From Streptomyces cyaneus (GTDB lineage: Bacteria; Actinomycetota; Actinomycetes; Streptomycetales; Streptomycetaceae): DNA of 64,000 bases. The notes below the pieces were generated by a model, which had not been told where the DNA came from, did not search any database, and worked only from the letters and a program-made list of their open reading frames with translations. The stretch lies in contig NZ_ML138678.1 of the NCBI RefSeq assembly GCF_004028635.1, positions 620,001 through 684,000 of the forward strand, in the 5' to 3' direction. Below are positions 1 to 8,501 of the stretch, one piece after another. The translations under genes and the position numbers were made by a program. Within the stretch, counting starts at the first letter, position 1; each line of letters starts with the position of its first letter.

Positions 1-1
1 G

Positions 2-490
2 GCCTGGCGGGGCGGCTTCGGGGACAACGAGAACGTCTCCCGCACCGAGACCATCCCCGTCGCCGACCCGGCCTCGCAGCCGCAGTGGACGTCGACGACC
101 CTGCCGTACGAGGAGATCGTCGCCGCGGACACCGGGCGCTTCCCCGTGTACGACAACACGAGCGTGACCGAGATCCCGGCGGGCGGCACGCAGGCCGTCG
201 TACGCCCCGACGGGCCGACGCCCGGGTCGAGCGCGCGGGCCGGGGGCGGCGGGGACTATCTGTCCAACGAGATCGCCTACCGGGCGACGCTGCTCCGGGA
301 CCGGCTGGGGCTGCACGACGTGCTGCCGGGCGGGCATGTGCACACGCCGGTGCTGCAGTTCGGGGCGGGCAACACGGACCCGGCGACGGGGTCGGTGACC
401 GACCCCGAGTTCGTGCGCAACCGGCTGGACATCATCGCCCAGGTGCGGACGATCCTGAAGGTGGCGGCGGGCAGCCCGGTCACCAGTTGA
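2..490 (+). CDS. Pyroglutamyl-peptidase-like protein, C-terminal part (5' end outside window)
   Basis: The reading frame is open from the first bases of the window and ends at TGA 488-490, leaving 162 residues of a longer protein. The tail has two motifs in the order expected for pyrrolidone-carboxylate peptidase (C15) folds: GDYLSNEIAYRATLLRD, where C15 enzymes have G-x-Y-x-C-N, and GGHVHTPVLQFG, where they have the catalytic His. The position normally held by the catalytic Cys is Ser here, so classical cysteine-peptidase activity is doubtful. The rest of the protein, including any signal peptide, is not visible. Its stop codon overlaps the converging EI24 gene by 11 bp. The family assignment rests on these two motifs only. 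Confidence 0.5.
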   Translation, partial: AWRGGFGDNENVSRTETIPVADPASQPQWTSTTLPYEEIVAADTGRFPVYDNTSVTEIPAGGTQAVVRPDGPTPGSSARAGGGGDYLSNEIAYRATLLRDRLGLHDVLPGGHVHTPVLQFGAGNTDPATGSVTDPEFVRNRLDIIAQVRTILKVAAGSPVTS

Positions 491-1274
491 CGGTCTCTCC
501 GTCGGGCGCGGGCGCCGCTTCCTCCTGGGTCTCCTCGCCCAGCAGCTCCCGCGCCATGAGGGTGGCGCCCGCGACCGCGCCCGGCATCAGGAACACCGCG
601 ACGAACGGCACCAGGAAGGCAGCGGCGAGGGGCGTGCCGAAGCCCCACACGAGGGTCTTGCGGGAGCGGAGCACGGTCAGGCGGTCGCGGAGTTCGACGC
701 GGCGGCGCTGGAGGGCGACCGCCGTGAGCTCCTCGGTGAGGAAGAAGCCGGTGATGACGACACCGATCACCGGTACGACCGTCTGGCCGACGACCGGGAT
801 GAACCCGAGGGCGAAGAGCAGCACGCCCCAGAGTGCGGCACGCAGCACGATCCGCAGACTGTCGCGGCCCGAGATCCACAGCTCGCGCCAGAGCGGCAGG
901 CCGGACTCGGGGGCCGTGCCGTCCGGGGAGACGTCGCGGTCGACCTTCTCGGAGAGGCTCTCGTAGAAGGGCTGGCCGATCAGGAGCGTCACGGCGGTGA
1001 AGGTGACGACCGAGAGGAGCAGGCCCAGGGCGAACAGGACCGCGGTGAGGAAACCGCGGAACAGGCCCTGCCAGGGGCTCGACCAGTCGTCGGCGAACGG
1101 TGTCGACCAGGACACGAAGTCCTCGCCCCAGATCGCGAGCGCGACCAGTGCGGCCGCGTAGAGCAACAGGGCGATCAGGCCCGGGATCAGCCCGAACTCG
1201 TACTGTTTGCCGTGCCGGGCCACCCACCGCTGGCCCCTGAGGAGATACCTGAACCCGGTCCCAAGATCGCGCAT
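480..1274 (-). CDS. EI24-domain (CysZ-like) integral membrane protein
   Basis: A 264-residue membrane protein beginning MRDLGTGFRYLLRGQRWV, with about four to five hydrophobic segments (residues about 28-48, 70-100, 140-160, 165-185 and 215-240). The N-terminal G-F-R-Y-L pattern and the glycine-rich later helices (GFIPVVGQTVVPVIGVVITG) match the EI24/CysZ family, whose best-known member is a sulfate permease. Actinobacterial copies have no proven substrate. The C-terminus is acidic (EETQEEAAPAPDGE) and probably cytoplasmic. The gene stands alone, converging on the upstream peptidase-like gene, and nothing nearby indicates sulfate metabolism. Confidence 0.8.
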   Translation of the reverse strand: MRDLGTGFRYLLRGQRWVARHGKQYEFGLIPGLIALLLYAAALVALAIWGEDFVSWSTPFADDWSSPWQGLFRGFLTAVLFALGLLLSVVTFTAVTLLIGQPFYESLSEKVDRDVSPDGTAPESGLPLWRELWISGRDSLRIVLRAALWGVLLFALGFIPVVGQTVVPVIGVVITGFFLTEELTAVALQRRRVELRDRLTVLRSRKTLVWGFGTPLAAAFLVPFVAVFLMPGAVAGATLMARELLGEETQEEAAPAPDGETVNW

Positions 1275-1364
1275 GACGGGAACTCTAGTCGGGGCTTGTC
1301 ACACCCGAGTCACGGTCACTTCGGCGCCGGGTCACCGCGCCCCCCGATCACCCCACCGCATCCC

Positions 1365-2228
1365 TCACACCGGGGTCACCGTCACCACAACCCCCCGCTC
1401 CGCCGCAGGCGACACCGCCGCCGAGACCCGTACCGCCGCCGCCCTGGCCACCTTCCCGGCCCTGGTCGCGGTCGCGAGGAGCAGGGGCTGGACCTGTTCC
1501 AGCGCGGAGACCACCAGCTCCTCCCCGGCTATGAGTACCGGCCGGGCCGCCTTCGTGGTCGCCGCCGCTGCCTCCGTGAGGTCGGCGAGGGGTGGGAGCG
1601 TCACGCGGACTGCGTTGGCGCCGGCGGCGGCCGCGCGTTCGGCGAGGGCCACCTGCAGCGGCATCAAGGGCGCCAGCGCGGCGGTCAACGCGTCGGCGAT
1701 GCGGCGGAGTTCGGGGGACGACTCGCGCAGGACCTCCGCCGTGGAGCGCAGCAGCGGGGTCAGGGCGAGCAGGGCGCCCGCGGCCACGCCCGCCGTCGCC
1801 GGCAACAGGGGTGAGGTCGCCTCGACCAGCTCGCCGAGCGCCGCCGCGAACTCCTCCACCGCCGGCTCCACCGCGTCCAGCACCGGGAGCAGGCTGTCGC
1901 CGAGCACGGTCAGCAGGGCCTGTGCCGGTTCACTCACCGGGTGGACCGCGAGAGGCGCCCCGCTGGTGCCGAGCCGGGTGAGGGTCTCGACGATGCGGTA
2001 GAAGGCCTCCTGGGCCTGCGGGGAGGCGCTCGCCTCGGCCAGTTCGGCGGTGGTCTGCCGCAGTACGCGCAGGACCTCGGCGCCGGAACCGTCCCTGGGG
2101 TCGAAGGTGTTGATCGCGATGCGGGTGATGTTTCCGGCCGTGTCCAGGAGTTGGCCGGTGATGTCGGTGGTGCTGCGTGCCATGCGGAGTACGTCGTCCC
2201 TGCTGGGGAGCGAAGGGATCGTTGCCAT
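1365..2228 (-). CDS. Conserved hypothetical protein, helical and alanine-rich
   Basis: A 287-residue protein starting MATIPSLPSRDDVLRMARS. It is almost entirely predicted helix, rich in Ala, Leu and Glu, with heptad-like stretches such as LRQTTAELAEASASPQAQEAFYRIVETLTRLG and a weakly hydrophobic middle (residues about 135-175). There is no signal peptide and no catalytic motif that I recognise. A GGAGG lies 12 nt upstream of the ATG, which is long but usable. It is divergent from the secreted carboxypeptidase gene. It resembles the streptomycete proteins usually left as hypothetical, and I cannot assign a function. Confidence 0.65.
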   Translation of the reverse strand: MATIPSLPSRDDVLRMARSTTDITGQLLDTAGNITRIAINTFDPRDGSGAEVLRVLRQTTAELAEASASPQAQEAFYRIVETLTRLGTSGAPLAVHPVSEPAQALLTVLGDSLLPVLDAVEPAVEEFAAALGELVEATSPLLPATAGVAAGALLALTPLLRSTAEVLRESSPELRRIADALTAALAPLMPLQVALAERAAAAGANAVRVTLPPLADLTEAAAATTKAARPVLIAGEELVVSALEQVQPLLLATATRAGKVARAAAVRVSAAVSPAAERGVVVTVTPV

Positions 2229-2338
2229 GGGCTTTGCTCGCCTCCTGCCGCCGCTGGTCCGCTCTCAGCATGCCCCGTCCGGAGGCGCTCGCATGGGCCA
2301 TCCGGGCTATCCGGGCCGTCCGTGACTCCAACTCCCTC

Positions 2339-2367
2339 TTGTTGCGGCTGAGTCGAACAGGTACACC
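2339..2367 (+). promoter_or_regulatory. Possible promoter of the M14 carboxypeptidase gene
   Basis: TTGTTG (2339-2344) and TACACC (2362-2367) are separated by 17 nt and lie about 40 nt upstream of the GTG start. This is the only reasonable -35/-10 pair seen in this divergent region. It rests on sequence pattern alone. Confidence 0.3.
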
Positions 2368-2406
2368 TCGCCGTACCGATCTTTGAATGTTCCGGAGGAG
2401 GTACGC

Positions 2407-5004
2407 GTGCGCACGACGAGAACCGTTCCTGCGAGACCCGTTCTGATCACCGCCCTCACCCTCACCGCGGCGGGCTCCCTGCTCCTGACCCCGCACACCG
2501 CCGGTGCGGAACCCGGGCCCCCGGCCCGCCCCTCGCTCCACCCCCAGGTCCATCGCGAGGCCGCGCTCGACCAGCAAGCGGCGCTGACGCCCACGAGCGC
2601 CGCCCAGCGCGCCCTCGGCACCGCCGATGCGGCCTCCGCGGCGGTCGCGGACGACAGCCGCGGCTACCCCCGTCGGCAGGTCCTCACCCCCGACCCAGAG
2701 AACCCGGCCGACAAGTCCATCAAGCTCGGCCTCACCCCGTACCACGCCATCGCGCCCGAGCTGAACTCCCTGCAGGCCCTCGGCGACCGGGTGAGCGTCG
2801 AGGTCGCGGGCCGCTCGGCCGGCGGGCACCGGCTCTACCTCGTCACCGTCACCGCCCCGGAGACCGCCCGTCAGGCCCGCACACAGGCACGGATGCGCGA
2901 GCTCATCGAGAACGCACCCGCCGTCGCCGCCAAGTCCGCCGCGATCAAGCGGACCTACAAGACGCCCGTCTTCTTCAACAACAACATCCACGGCAACGAG
3001 TGGGAGGGCACCGATGCCTCCCTGAAGCTCATCGAGCGGCTCGCCACCGCCAAGGACGCCGACACGCGCGACCTGCTCTCCCACAGCCGCCTGTACTTCA
3101 ACATCACCGCCAACCCGGACGGCCGTATCGCGGGCACCCGCCCCAACGCCAATGGCTTCGACATGAACCGGGACTTCGTCACCGCCTCGCAGCCCGAGGT
3201 GCGGGCGATGCGGCAGATCATGGTCGCCAAGCAGCCGGCCGTCATGCTCGACCTGCACGGCTACGTCAACGGCACCCTCATCGAGCCCACCACTCCCCCG
3301 CACGGCGAGAACTACGAGTACGACCTGTTCCTGAAGAACACCTACGCCAACGCCCTCCGCATGGAGTCCGCCGTCAACGGCCTCGGCTACACGCCCGCGA
3401 AGGACGGCGTACAGCCCGCGCAGATCCCGTTCCGGGACCAGGAGGAGGGCTGGGACGACTGGCCGCCGATCTTCACCCCGCAGTACGCGGCCTTCCACGG
3501 CACGGTCGCCGCGCACACGGTGGAGATCCCGCTGGCGGTGAACAACACCGCGTACAACACCCTGCCGGTCACCGAGCTGCGCCGCCGGTCCGCGATCAAC
3601 GTCGACGTCGCCGGGGCCGCCCTGCGCGCCACCCTCGACTTCGTGCGGTCCGAGCGCACCTCGCTCGTCGCCGACCAGATCGAGGTCTTCCGGCGGGGAG
3701 CCACGGGCGCCGCGCAGGTGCCGGTGTCACCGCAGACCGTCCCCGGCGTCCCCGGTATCGGCCCCGAGGACGTCTACACGACCGCCTTCCCGCGCGCGTA
3801 CGTCATCCCGGCCGGCACCCAGCGCCCGGCCACCGCCGCCGCCCGGCTCGTCGACCACCTCCGCGCCAATGACATACGGGTCACCCGCGCGTCCCAGTCC
3901 TTCCGGCTGGGCGGACGGACGTACGCCAAGGGCTCGTACGTCGTCGACATGCACCAGCCCAAGCGTGGCCTCGCGAACGTGCTGCTCGCGGACGGGCGGG
4001 ACATCAGCGACAAGGTCTCGGTGATGTACGACATCTCGGGCTGGAGCCTCGGCCGGCTGTGGGGCGCGGCGGTGGAGACCCTGCCGCGTATGCCGTACGG
4101 CGGTGTCCTGCGCCCGGTCCGTACGGCGGCCTCCGTCGCGTACGTCGCCCCACGCGGCGACCTGCGGTTGGGGCTCGGCGACCCGAACGAGGTCGCGGCA
4201 CTCAACTCCCTGCTGCGCAAGGGCGTCGAGGTGCGCCGCGCGGCCGACGGCAGCGCGATCGTGCCGGGCTCGGCGCGTCGGCAGGCCGCGGAGGCCGCCC
4301 TCGCGTACGACGTCGCCTTCCACGCGACGAAGCTCACCGGCACCGCCCCGCTGCACCGCACCCGCGTGGCCGCGGCCGTCACGCCGGGTGAGCTGTTCGC
4401 GTTGCGGGAGATGAACTTCGAGGTCACGCCGGTCTCGACGCGGGTGCTGAACGCCGGGTTCGACTGGTCGGCGGTGGATGTGCTGTTCGTGTCGGCGGGG
4501 CTCGACCTCGCCGACCTGGACGCCGGCGCCCGGACGGCCCTGGACGCCTTCCTCGACGGACACGGCCTGGTCGGCCGCGGTGCCACCGGGGCCGCGCTCA
4601 ACTCGGCGGCCGGGCTGCTGGCCGCGAAGCCGGTCGAGGGCAACGGGGACGCCAACGGGGTCGTACGCGTGGTGAATTCGGGCGGTGTCCTGATGGCCGG
4701 CGCCCCGGAGCACGGCTTCGTGTACGCGCCCGTGTGGTTCACCGACCTCGGGCCGGGAGTGCGGGTCGAGCAGGCGTACGCGACCGGGAATCCGCTCCTC
4801 TCCGGGCACTGGCGGTCCTCGCAGGACGGATCCGGCGGCCCCGGGGACGCGGCGGGGCAGGCCTCGGTGATCAGCGGACCGCGGGCCGTGCTCTTCGGCA
4901 CCGAGCCGCTCTTCCGCGATCACCCGAAGGGGGAATTCGCCCAGGTCGGACGGGCGTTGTTCGCCATGGCACAGTCAAGCGGCTCAGGTGAGGAGAGCGG
5001 ATGA
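2407..5004 (+). CDS. Secreted M14-family zinc carboxypeptidase
   Basis: I chose GTG 2407 (865 residues) because GGAGGAGG (2394-2401) sits 5 nt upstream; an in-frame TTG at 2383 would place that site inside the gene. The first 37 residues form a Sec signal peptide (basic start, hydrophobic core ALTLTAAGSLLL, cut near HTAGA-E). The M14 metal site is complete: His195 and Glu198 in NIHGNEWE, His284 in LDLHGY, and the catalytic Glu373 in HTVEIPLA. The C-terminal 400 residues form a large accessory part of a kind seen in secreted streptomycete M14 enzymes. Expected role: extracellular removal of C-terminal residues from peptides. The stop overlaps the next start (ATGA), so the two genes are translationally coupled. 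Confidence 0.88.
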   Translation: MRTTRTVPARPVLITALTLTAAGSLLLTPHTAGAEPGPPARPSLHPQVHREAALDQQAALTPTSAAQRALGTADAASAAVADDSRGYPRRQVLTPDPENPADKSIKLGLTPYHAIAPELNSLQALGDRVSVEVAGRSAGGHRLYLVTVTAPETARQARTQARMRELIENAPAVAAKSAAIKRTYKTPVFFNNNIHGNEWEGTDASLKLIERLATAKDADTRDLLSHSRLYFNITANPDGRIAGTRPNANGFDMNRDFVTASQPEVRAMRQIMVAKQPAVMLDLHGYVNGTLIEPTTPPHGENYEYDLFLKNTYANALRMESAVNGLGYTPAKDGVQPAQIPFRDQEEGWDDWPPIFTPQYAAFHGTVAAHTVEIPLAVNNTAYNTLPVTELRRRSAINVDVAGAALRATLDFVRSERTSLVADQIEVFRRGATGAAQVPVSPQTVPGVPGIGPEDVYTTAFPRAYVIPAGTQRPATAAARLVDHLRANDIRVTRASQSFRLGGRTYAKGSYVVDMHQPKRGLANVLLADGRDISDKVSVMYDISGWSLGRLWGAAVETLPRMPYGGVLRPVRTAASVAYVAPRGDLRLGLGDPNEVAALNSLLRKGVEVRRAADGSAIVPGSARRQAAEAALAYDVAFHATKLTGTAPLHRTRVAAAVTPGELFALREMNFEVTPVSTRVLNAGFDWSAVDVLFVSAGLDLADLDAGARTALDAFLDGHGLVGRGATGAALNSAAGLLAAKPVEGNGDANGVVRVVNSGGVLMAGAPEHGFVYAPVWFTDLGPGVRVEQAYATGNPLLSGHWRSSQDGSGGPGDAAGQASVISGPRAVLFGTEPLFRDHPKGEFAQVGRALFAMAQSSGSGEESG

Positions 5005-6152
5005 CGCAGGAGATCCACGGGACCGTCGAGGACGGCTTCGAGGGCGTGCGCGAGGAGTTCGCCGCGTTCGTGGCGAGCGAACTGCCCGACTACGAGGGGC
5101 AGTTGTGCGCGTATGTGCGGGGCCGCAGGGTCGTCGACCTGTGGACCGGTGACGGCTGCGAGGCCGACTCCCTCTACGGCGTGTTCTCGTCCACCAAGGG
5201 CGCCGCTCACCTCGTGGTCGCGCTTCTCGTGCAGGACGGCACGCTGGAGCTGGACCGCAAAGTGACGTACTACTGGCCGGAGTTCGCAGCCGAGGGCAAG
5301 GGCGGGCTGACGCTGCGCGATCTGCTCGCGCACCGTGCGGGGCTGATCGGGCTCGACGCCGGGTTCACCGAGGACGAGCTGGCCGACGATGCCGCGATCG
5401 CCGAACGGCTCGCGGACCAGCGGCCGTTCTGGCGCCCCGGCACGGCGTTCGGCTATCACGCGCTCGTCATCGGCGCGCTCACCGGTGAGATCGTACGGCG
5501 GGCCACGGGCCGTTCGCTCCAGGAGGTGTACGAGGAGCGGGTGCGGGCGCCGTACGGCCTGGACTTCCACCTCGGGCTGCCCGAGCAGCTGGAGCCCCGG
5601 TACCGCTCGGTGCAGCCGATGGCGCCGACGCCGGAGCAACAGGCGGTGCTGGACTCGGTACCGAGGGGGCCGCACACGCTGGCCTCGATCGCCTTCAACA
5701 CGCATGTGCCGAACCCGGGCGAGCTGGTGGACCACGCCAACTCCCGCACGGTGCGCGCGAAGGGGCCCGCGTCGGCGGGCGGGGTCGCGGCCGCGCGCGG
5801 GCTCGCCGGGATGTACGCGGCGGCGATCAGCGAGGTCGACGGGCGGCCGCCGCTGCTGAAGCCGGACACGATCGCCGAGGTCGGCCAGATCCACTCGACC
5901 GGGTACGACCTGGTGGCCCGGACCCACAAGTCCTTCGGGCTCGGCTTCCAGGCGGTCTCCGACACGTGGTACCCGTTCCTGGGTGCGGGGGCGTTCGGCC
6001 ACAGCGGGGCGGGCGGTTCGCAGGCGTTCGCGGATCCGCGCAGCGGGCTCGCCTACGGCTACACGCGGCGGCGTTGCGCCTTCCCTGGCGGGGCGGCGCC
6101 GGAGAACGAGCGGTTGGTGAGGGCGGTGCATGGCGCGGCGCTGGCTGGCTGA
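5001..6152 (+). CDS. Serine hydrolase of the beta-lactamase/EstB family
   Basis: A 383-residue cytoplasmic protein with no signal peptide. The class-C-type nucleophile motif is S63-S-T-K66 (VFSSTKGAAH). A Tyr in the segment AFGYHALVIGAL is in the position of the YxN motif, and HSGAGGSQAFADP replaces KTG near the C-terminus. This is the usual make-up of the beta-lactamase-related esterases and D-amino-peptidases (EstB/LACTB type), which hydrolyse esters or peptides rather than penicillins. The start overlaps the carboxypeptidase stop by 4 bp, so the pair forms a peptide-processing operon, one secreted and one internal. The natural substrate cannot be read from the sequence. Confidence 0.85.
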   Translation: MTQEIHGTVEDGFEGVREEFAAFVASELPDYEGQLCAYVRGRRVVDLWTGDGCEADSLYGVFSSTKGAAHLVVALLVQDGTLELDRKVTYYWPEFAAEGKGGLTLRDLLAHRAGLIGLDAGFTEDELADDAAIAERLADQRPFWRPGTAFGYHALVIGALTGEIVRRATGRSLQEVYEERVRAPYGLDFHLGLPEQLEPRYRSVQPMAPTPEQQAVLDSVPRGPHTLASIAFNTHVPNPGELVDHANSRTVRAKGPASAGGVAAARGLAGMYAAAISEVDGRPPLLKPDTIAEVGQIHSTGYDLVARTHKSFGLGFQAVSDTWYPFLGAGAFGHSGAGGSQAFADPRSGLAYGYTRRRCAFPGGAAPENERLVRAVHGAALAG

Positions 6153-6214
6153 CTGACTAAAACTCGCCTAGTAGCTCGGGGGGTTCGGTCGTATCGCGGG
6201 TGCGGCCGTGTGGG

Positions 6215-6242
6215 GGCTGGTCGCGCAGTTCCCCGCGCCCCT
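6215..6242. repeat. Short form of a dispersed streptomycete intergenic repeat
   Basis: A 28-bp stretch beginning GGCTGGTCGCGC and ending CCGCGCCCCT is repeated without mismatch at 36369-36396. Its two ends also bracket a longer version at 58426-58478 on the opposite strand. All copies lie in intergenic DNA. Confidence 0.75.
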
Positions 6243-6264
6243 ATGGGCGTTGCCCGCCGCGGGC

Positions 6265-6297
6265 GAGGCCGCACCCTACGTCCAAGGGTGCGGCCTC
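6265..6297. terminator. Bidirectional hairpin terminator
   Basis: A perfect 13-bp stem (GAGGCCGCACCCT and its complement) around a 7-nt loop lies between two converging genes, the serine hydrolase ending at 6152 and ohr ending at 6319. There is no T-run, which is common for terminators of this genus. Confidence 0.75.
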
Positions 6298-6318
6298 CTC
6301 CGTACGCAACGAACCGTG

Positions 6319-6738
6319 TCAGACCAGCGTCACGGTGATGTTGCCGCGGGTCGCCTTCGAGTACGGGCAGACCTGGTGGGCCTTCTCGAGGAGCCCCTTC
6401 GCGGTCTGCGTGTCGACGTTCGGGATGTGCGCCGAGATCTCGACGATGATCCCGAACCCGTCGTCGTTCTTGCCGATGCCGACCTTCGCGGTGACGGTCG
6501 AGCCGGAGATGTCGGCCTTCTCCTGGCGGGCCACGACGCCGAGGGCGCCCTGGAAGCAGGCGCTGTAGCCGGCGGCGAACAGCTGCTCCGGGTTGGTGCC
6601 GGCGCCGCTGCCGCCCATCTCCTTGGGCGGGTTCACTACGACGTCGAGTTGGCCGTCGTCGGTGGCGACCCGGCCGTCGCGGCCGTTCTCGGCGGTGGCG
6701 ACGGCGGTGTAGAGGACGTCGGTCTGCTGGATGGACAT
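6319..6738 (-). CDS. ohr: Organic hydroperoxide resistance protein (Ohr, OsmC fold)
   Basis: The ATG at 6738 gives 139 residues, the normal Ohr length, with GAGGAGAAG just upstream; a longer reading from 6780 adds only basic residues. Both redox cysteines are present: Cys61 in NPEQLFAAGYSACFQGAL and Cys124 in HQVCPYSKATRGN. Ohr is a cytoplasmic thiol peroxidase that reduces organic and lipid hydroperoxides using dihydrolipoamide. It lies 108 bp downstream of, and on the same strand as, the NADP-dependent oxidoreductase, and a MarR gene diverges from that gene, which suggests joint peroxide- or electrophile-responsive control. Confidence 0.93.
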   Translation of the reverse strand: MSIQQTDVLYTAVATAENGRDGRVATDDGQLDVVVNPPKEMGGSGAGTNPEQLFAAGYSACFQGALGVVARQEKADISGSTVTAKVGIGKNDDGFGIIVEISAHIPNVDTQTAKGLLEKAHQVCPYSKATRGNITVTLV

Positions 6739-6846
6739 GCGGTGTCTTCTCCTCCTCGGTCCGCCGCGACTCGCGCCCACGATCGCGACAGAATTCGGAA
6801 AGAAGTTACCGCATGCCGGAAATCCAGCAACAGCCCTCCTGGGGCG

Positions 6847-7845
6847 TCAGAGCTTGACGATCATCTTCCCGGTGTTGTCGCCGCGCAGGACCCCGAGGAA
6901 CGCCTCCAGGTTGTTCTCGATGCCCTCGACGACCGTCTCGCGGTACTTGAGCTGCCCCGAGGCGACCCAGGGGCCGACCTCCTGGACGAACTGCGGCTGG
7001 AAGTCGTAGTGGTCACCGACGAGGAGGCCCTCGATGCGGCCGCGGGTCGCGATGAGGCGGGCGAGGTTCTTCGGGCCGGGGGCGGGCTCGGTGTTGTTGT
7101 AGACCGAGATCATGCCGCAGATGGCGATCCGGCCGTGCGTGTTGAGCTGCCCGATGGCGGCCTCCAGGTGGTCGCCGCCTACGTTGTCGAAGTAGACGTC
7201 GATCCCGTCCGGGGCGGCCTCGCGCAGCTGCTCGCTCACCGAGCCGTTCTTGTAGTTGAAGGCGGCGTCGAAGCCGTACTCCTCGACGAGCAGCTTGACC
7301 TTGTCGTCCGAGCCGGCGGAGCCGATGACCCGGGAGGCGCCCTTGAGCTTGGCGATCTGGCCGACCTGGCTGCCGACGGCGCCGGCCGCACCGGACACGA
7401 AGACGACGTCGCCCTCCTTGAAGGAGGCGGTGCGCAGCAGGCCCGCGTAGGCGGTGAGGCCGGTCATGCCGAGGACGCCGAGGTAGGTGGACAGGGGCGC
7501 GGCGTCCGGGTCGACCTTCACGGCGCTCTTCGCGTCCACGGCCGCGAACTCGCGCCAGCCGAAGAAGTGCAGGACGTGGTCGCCGACGGCGATGCCCTCG
7601 GCGTTGGAGGCGACCACCTCGCCGACCGCACCGCCCTGCATGACCTTGCCCAGCTCGAAGGGGGCGACGTAGGACTTGGCGGCGCTCATGCGGCCGCGCA
7701 TGTACGGGTCCACGGAGAGGTACTTGTTCCGGACGAGCACCTGCCCCTCGCCGGGCTTCGGCATCTCGGCCTCGACCAGGGCGAAGTCCTCGGCCTTGGG
7801 CCAGCCGACGGGGCGGGAGAGGAGGTGCCATTCGCGGTTGATCAT
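6847..7845 (-). CDS. NADP-dependent oxidoreductase (MDR family, CurA/leukotriene-B4-dehydrogenase type)
   Basis: A 332-residue zinc-free medium-chain reductase. The N-terminal domain contains YLSVDPYMRGRMS, typical of the alkenal/one oxidoreductase branch. The Rossmann motif AGAVGSQVGQIAKLKGASRVIG is at residues about 155-176, and the family pattern YFDNVGGDHLEAAI follows near 230. Such enzymes use NADPH to reduce the activated double bond of enones and alkenals, products of lipid peroxidation. No Cys/His zinc site is present. It precedes ohr on the same strand and is divergent from a MarR regulator, so a role in detoxifying reactive electrophiles fits the context. Confidence 0.9.
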   Translation of the reverse strand: MINREWHLLSRPVGWPKAEDFALVEAEMPKPGEGQVLVRNKYLSVDPYMRGRMSAAKSYVAPFELGKVMQGGAVGEVVASNAEGIAVGDHVLHFFGWREFAAVDAKSAVKVDPDAAPLSTYLGVLGMTGLTAYAGLLRTASFKEGDVVFVSGAAGAVGSQVGQIAKLKGASRVIGSAGSDDKVKLLVEEYGFDAAFNYKNGSVSEQLREAAPDGIDVYFDNVGGDHLEAAIGQLNTHGRIAICGMISVYNNTEPAPGPKNLARLIATRGRIEGLLVGDHYDFQPQFVQEVGPWVASGQLKYRETVVEGIENNLEAFLGVLRGDNTGKMIVKL

Positions 7846-7876
7846 GGGGGGCGCCTTTCCGGTTTCAGCAATTTAC

Positions 7877-7913
7877 TTCAGTACCTGAAACAACCATGCT
7901 CCTGAATATTTCA
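7877..7913. promoter_or_regulatory. Putative MarR operator: two inverted repeats in the divergent promoter
   Basis: TTCAG-TAC-CTGAA (7877-7889) and TGAA-TAT-TTCA (7903-7913) lie side by side in the 98-bp gap between the oxidoreductase and marR starts. They share the half-site TGAA/TTCA. A TTGACA hexamer on the minus strand (7917-7922) lies next to the second repeat. MarR proteins commonly bind such repeats in divergent promoters; binding here is inferred. Confidence 0.5.
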
Positions 7914-7943
7914 TGATGTCAAGTAACCGGGTACCCTGAGAGC

Positions 7944-8396
7944 ATGGCCACCCCACACATGACCCGCCGCCCCGATGAGCTGACCCTCGAGGTCGTCGAC
8001 CTCATCGGCGCGGTCGTGGCCCGCTACCACGAGGAGTACGACGGGGCTGCTGCCGAGCACGCCCTGACCGGCGCGCAGGCGCGGCTGCTGAGCCTGCTGT
8101 CGCTGGAACCGCTCCCGATGCGGAAGCTGGCACAGCGGCTGCGGTGCGAACCGTCGAACGTGACCGGCATCGTGGACCGCCTGGAGTCCCGGGGCCTGGT
8201 GGAGCGCCGCCCGGACCCGGCGGACCGGCGGGTGAAGCTGGCGGCGGCGACGGACGAGGGCCGGCGGGTGGCCCGCAGCCTGCGCGAGTCGCTGCGGTTC
8301 GCGCGGGAGCCGCTCGCGGGGCTCTCCGAGGAGGAGCGGCTGGCGCTGCGGGATCTGCTGCGGCGGATGCTGGGCGTGGACGCCCAGGACCACTAG
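7944..8396 (+). CDS. MarR-family transcriptional regulator
   Basis: A 150-residue winged-helix regulator. The DNA-binding core runs from about residue 55 to 115: MRKLAQRLRCEPSNVTGIVDRLESRGLVERRPDP with the wing ADRRVKLAAATDEG, the canonical MarR pattern. The N-terminal helix carries no Cys in the OhrR sensing position, so a thiol switch like that of classical OhrR is not evident. It is transcribed divergently from the oxidoreductase/ohr pair, whose shared upstream region has two TGAA/TTCA inverted repeats. Repression of both its own gene and the oxidoreductase is the likely role. Confidence 0.9.
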   Translation: MATPHMTRRPDELTLEVVDLIGAVVARYHEEYDGAAAEHALTGAQARLLSLLSLEPLPMRKLAQRLRCEPSNVTGIVDRLESRGLVERRPDPADRRVKLAAATDEGRRVARSLRESLRFAREPLAGLSEEERLALRDLLRRMLGVDAQDH

Positions 8397-8501
8397 GGCA
8401 TCCAGGACGCCTAGGACGTCCAGGTCGCCAGTTGCGGGTGCCCTGGTCCGGGGCGAGGATCGGAACGTGATGTTGTACCGCTCGGGCATCCGCCGAGGGG
8501 T

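Noticed and set aside
8380..8440. Repeated CCAGGAC/CTAGG stretches after marR as a possible CRISPR-like or operator array
   Set aside because: The units are irregular and too short; no spacer structure is present. No CRISPR array was seen anywhere in the window.
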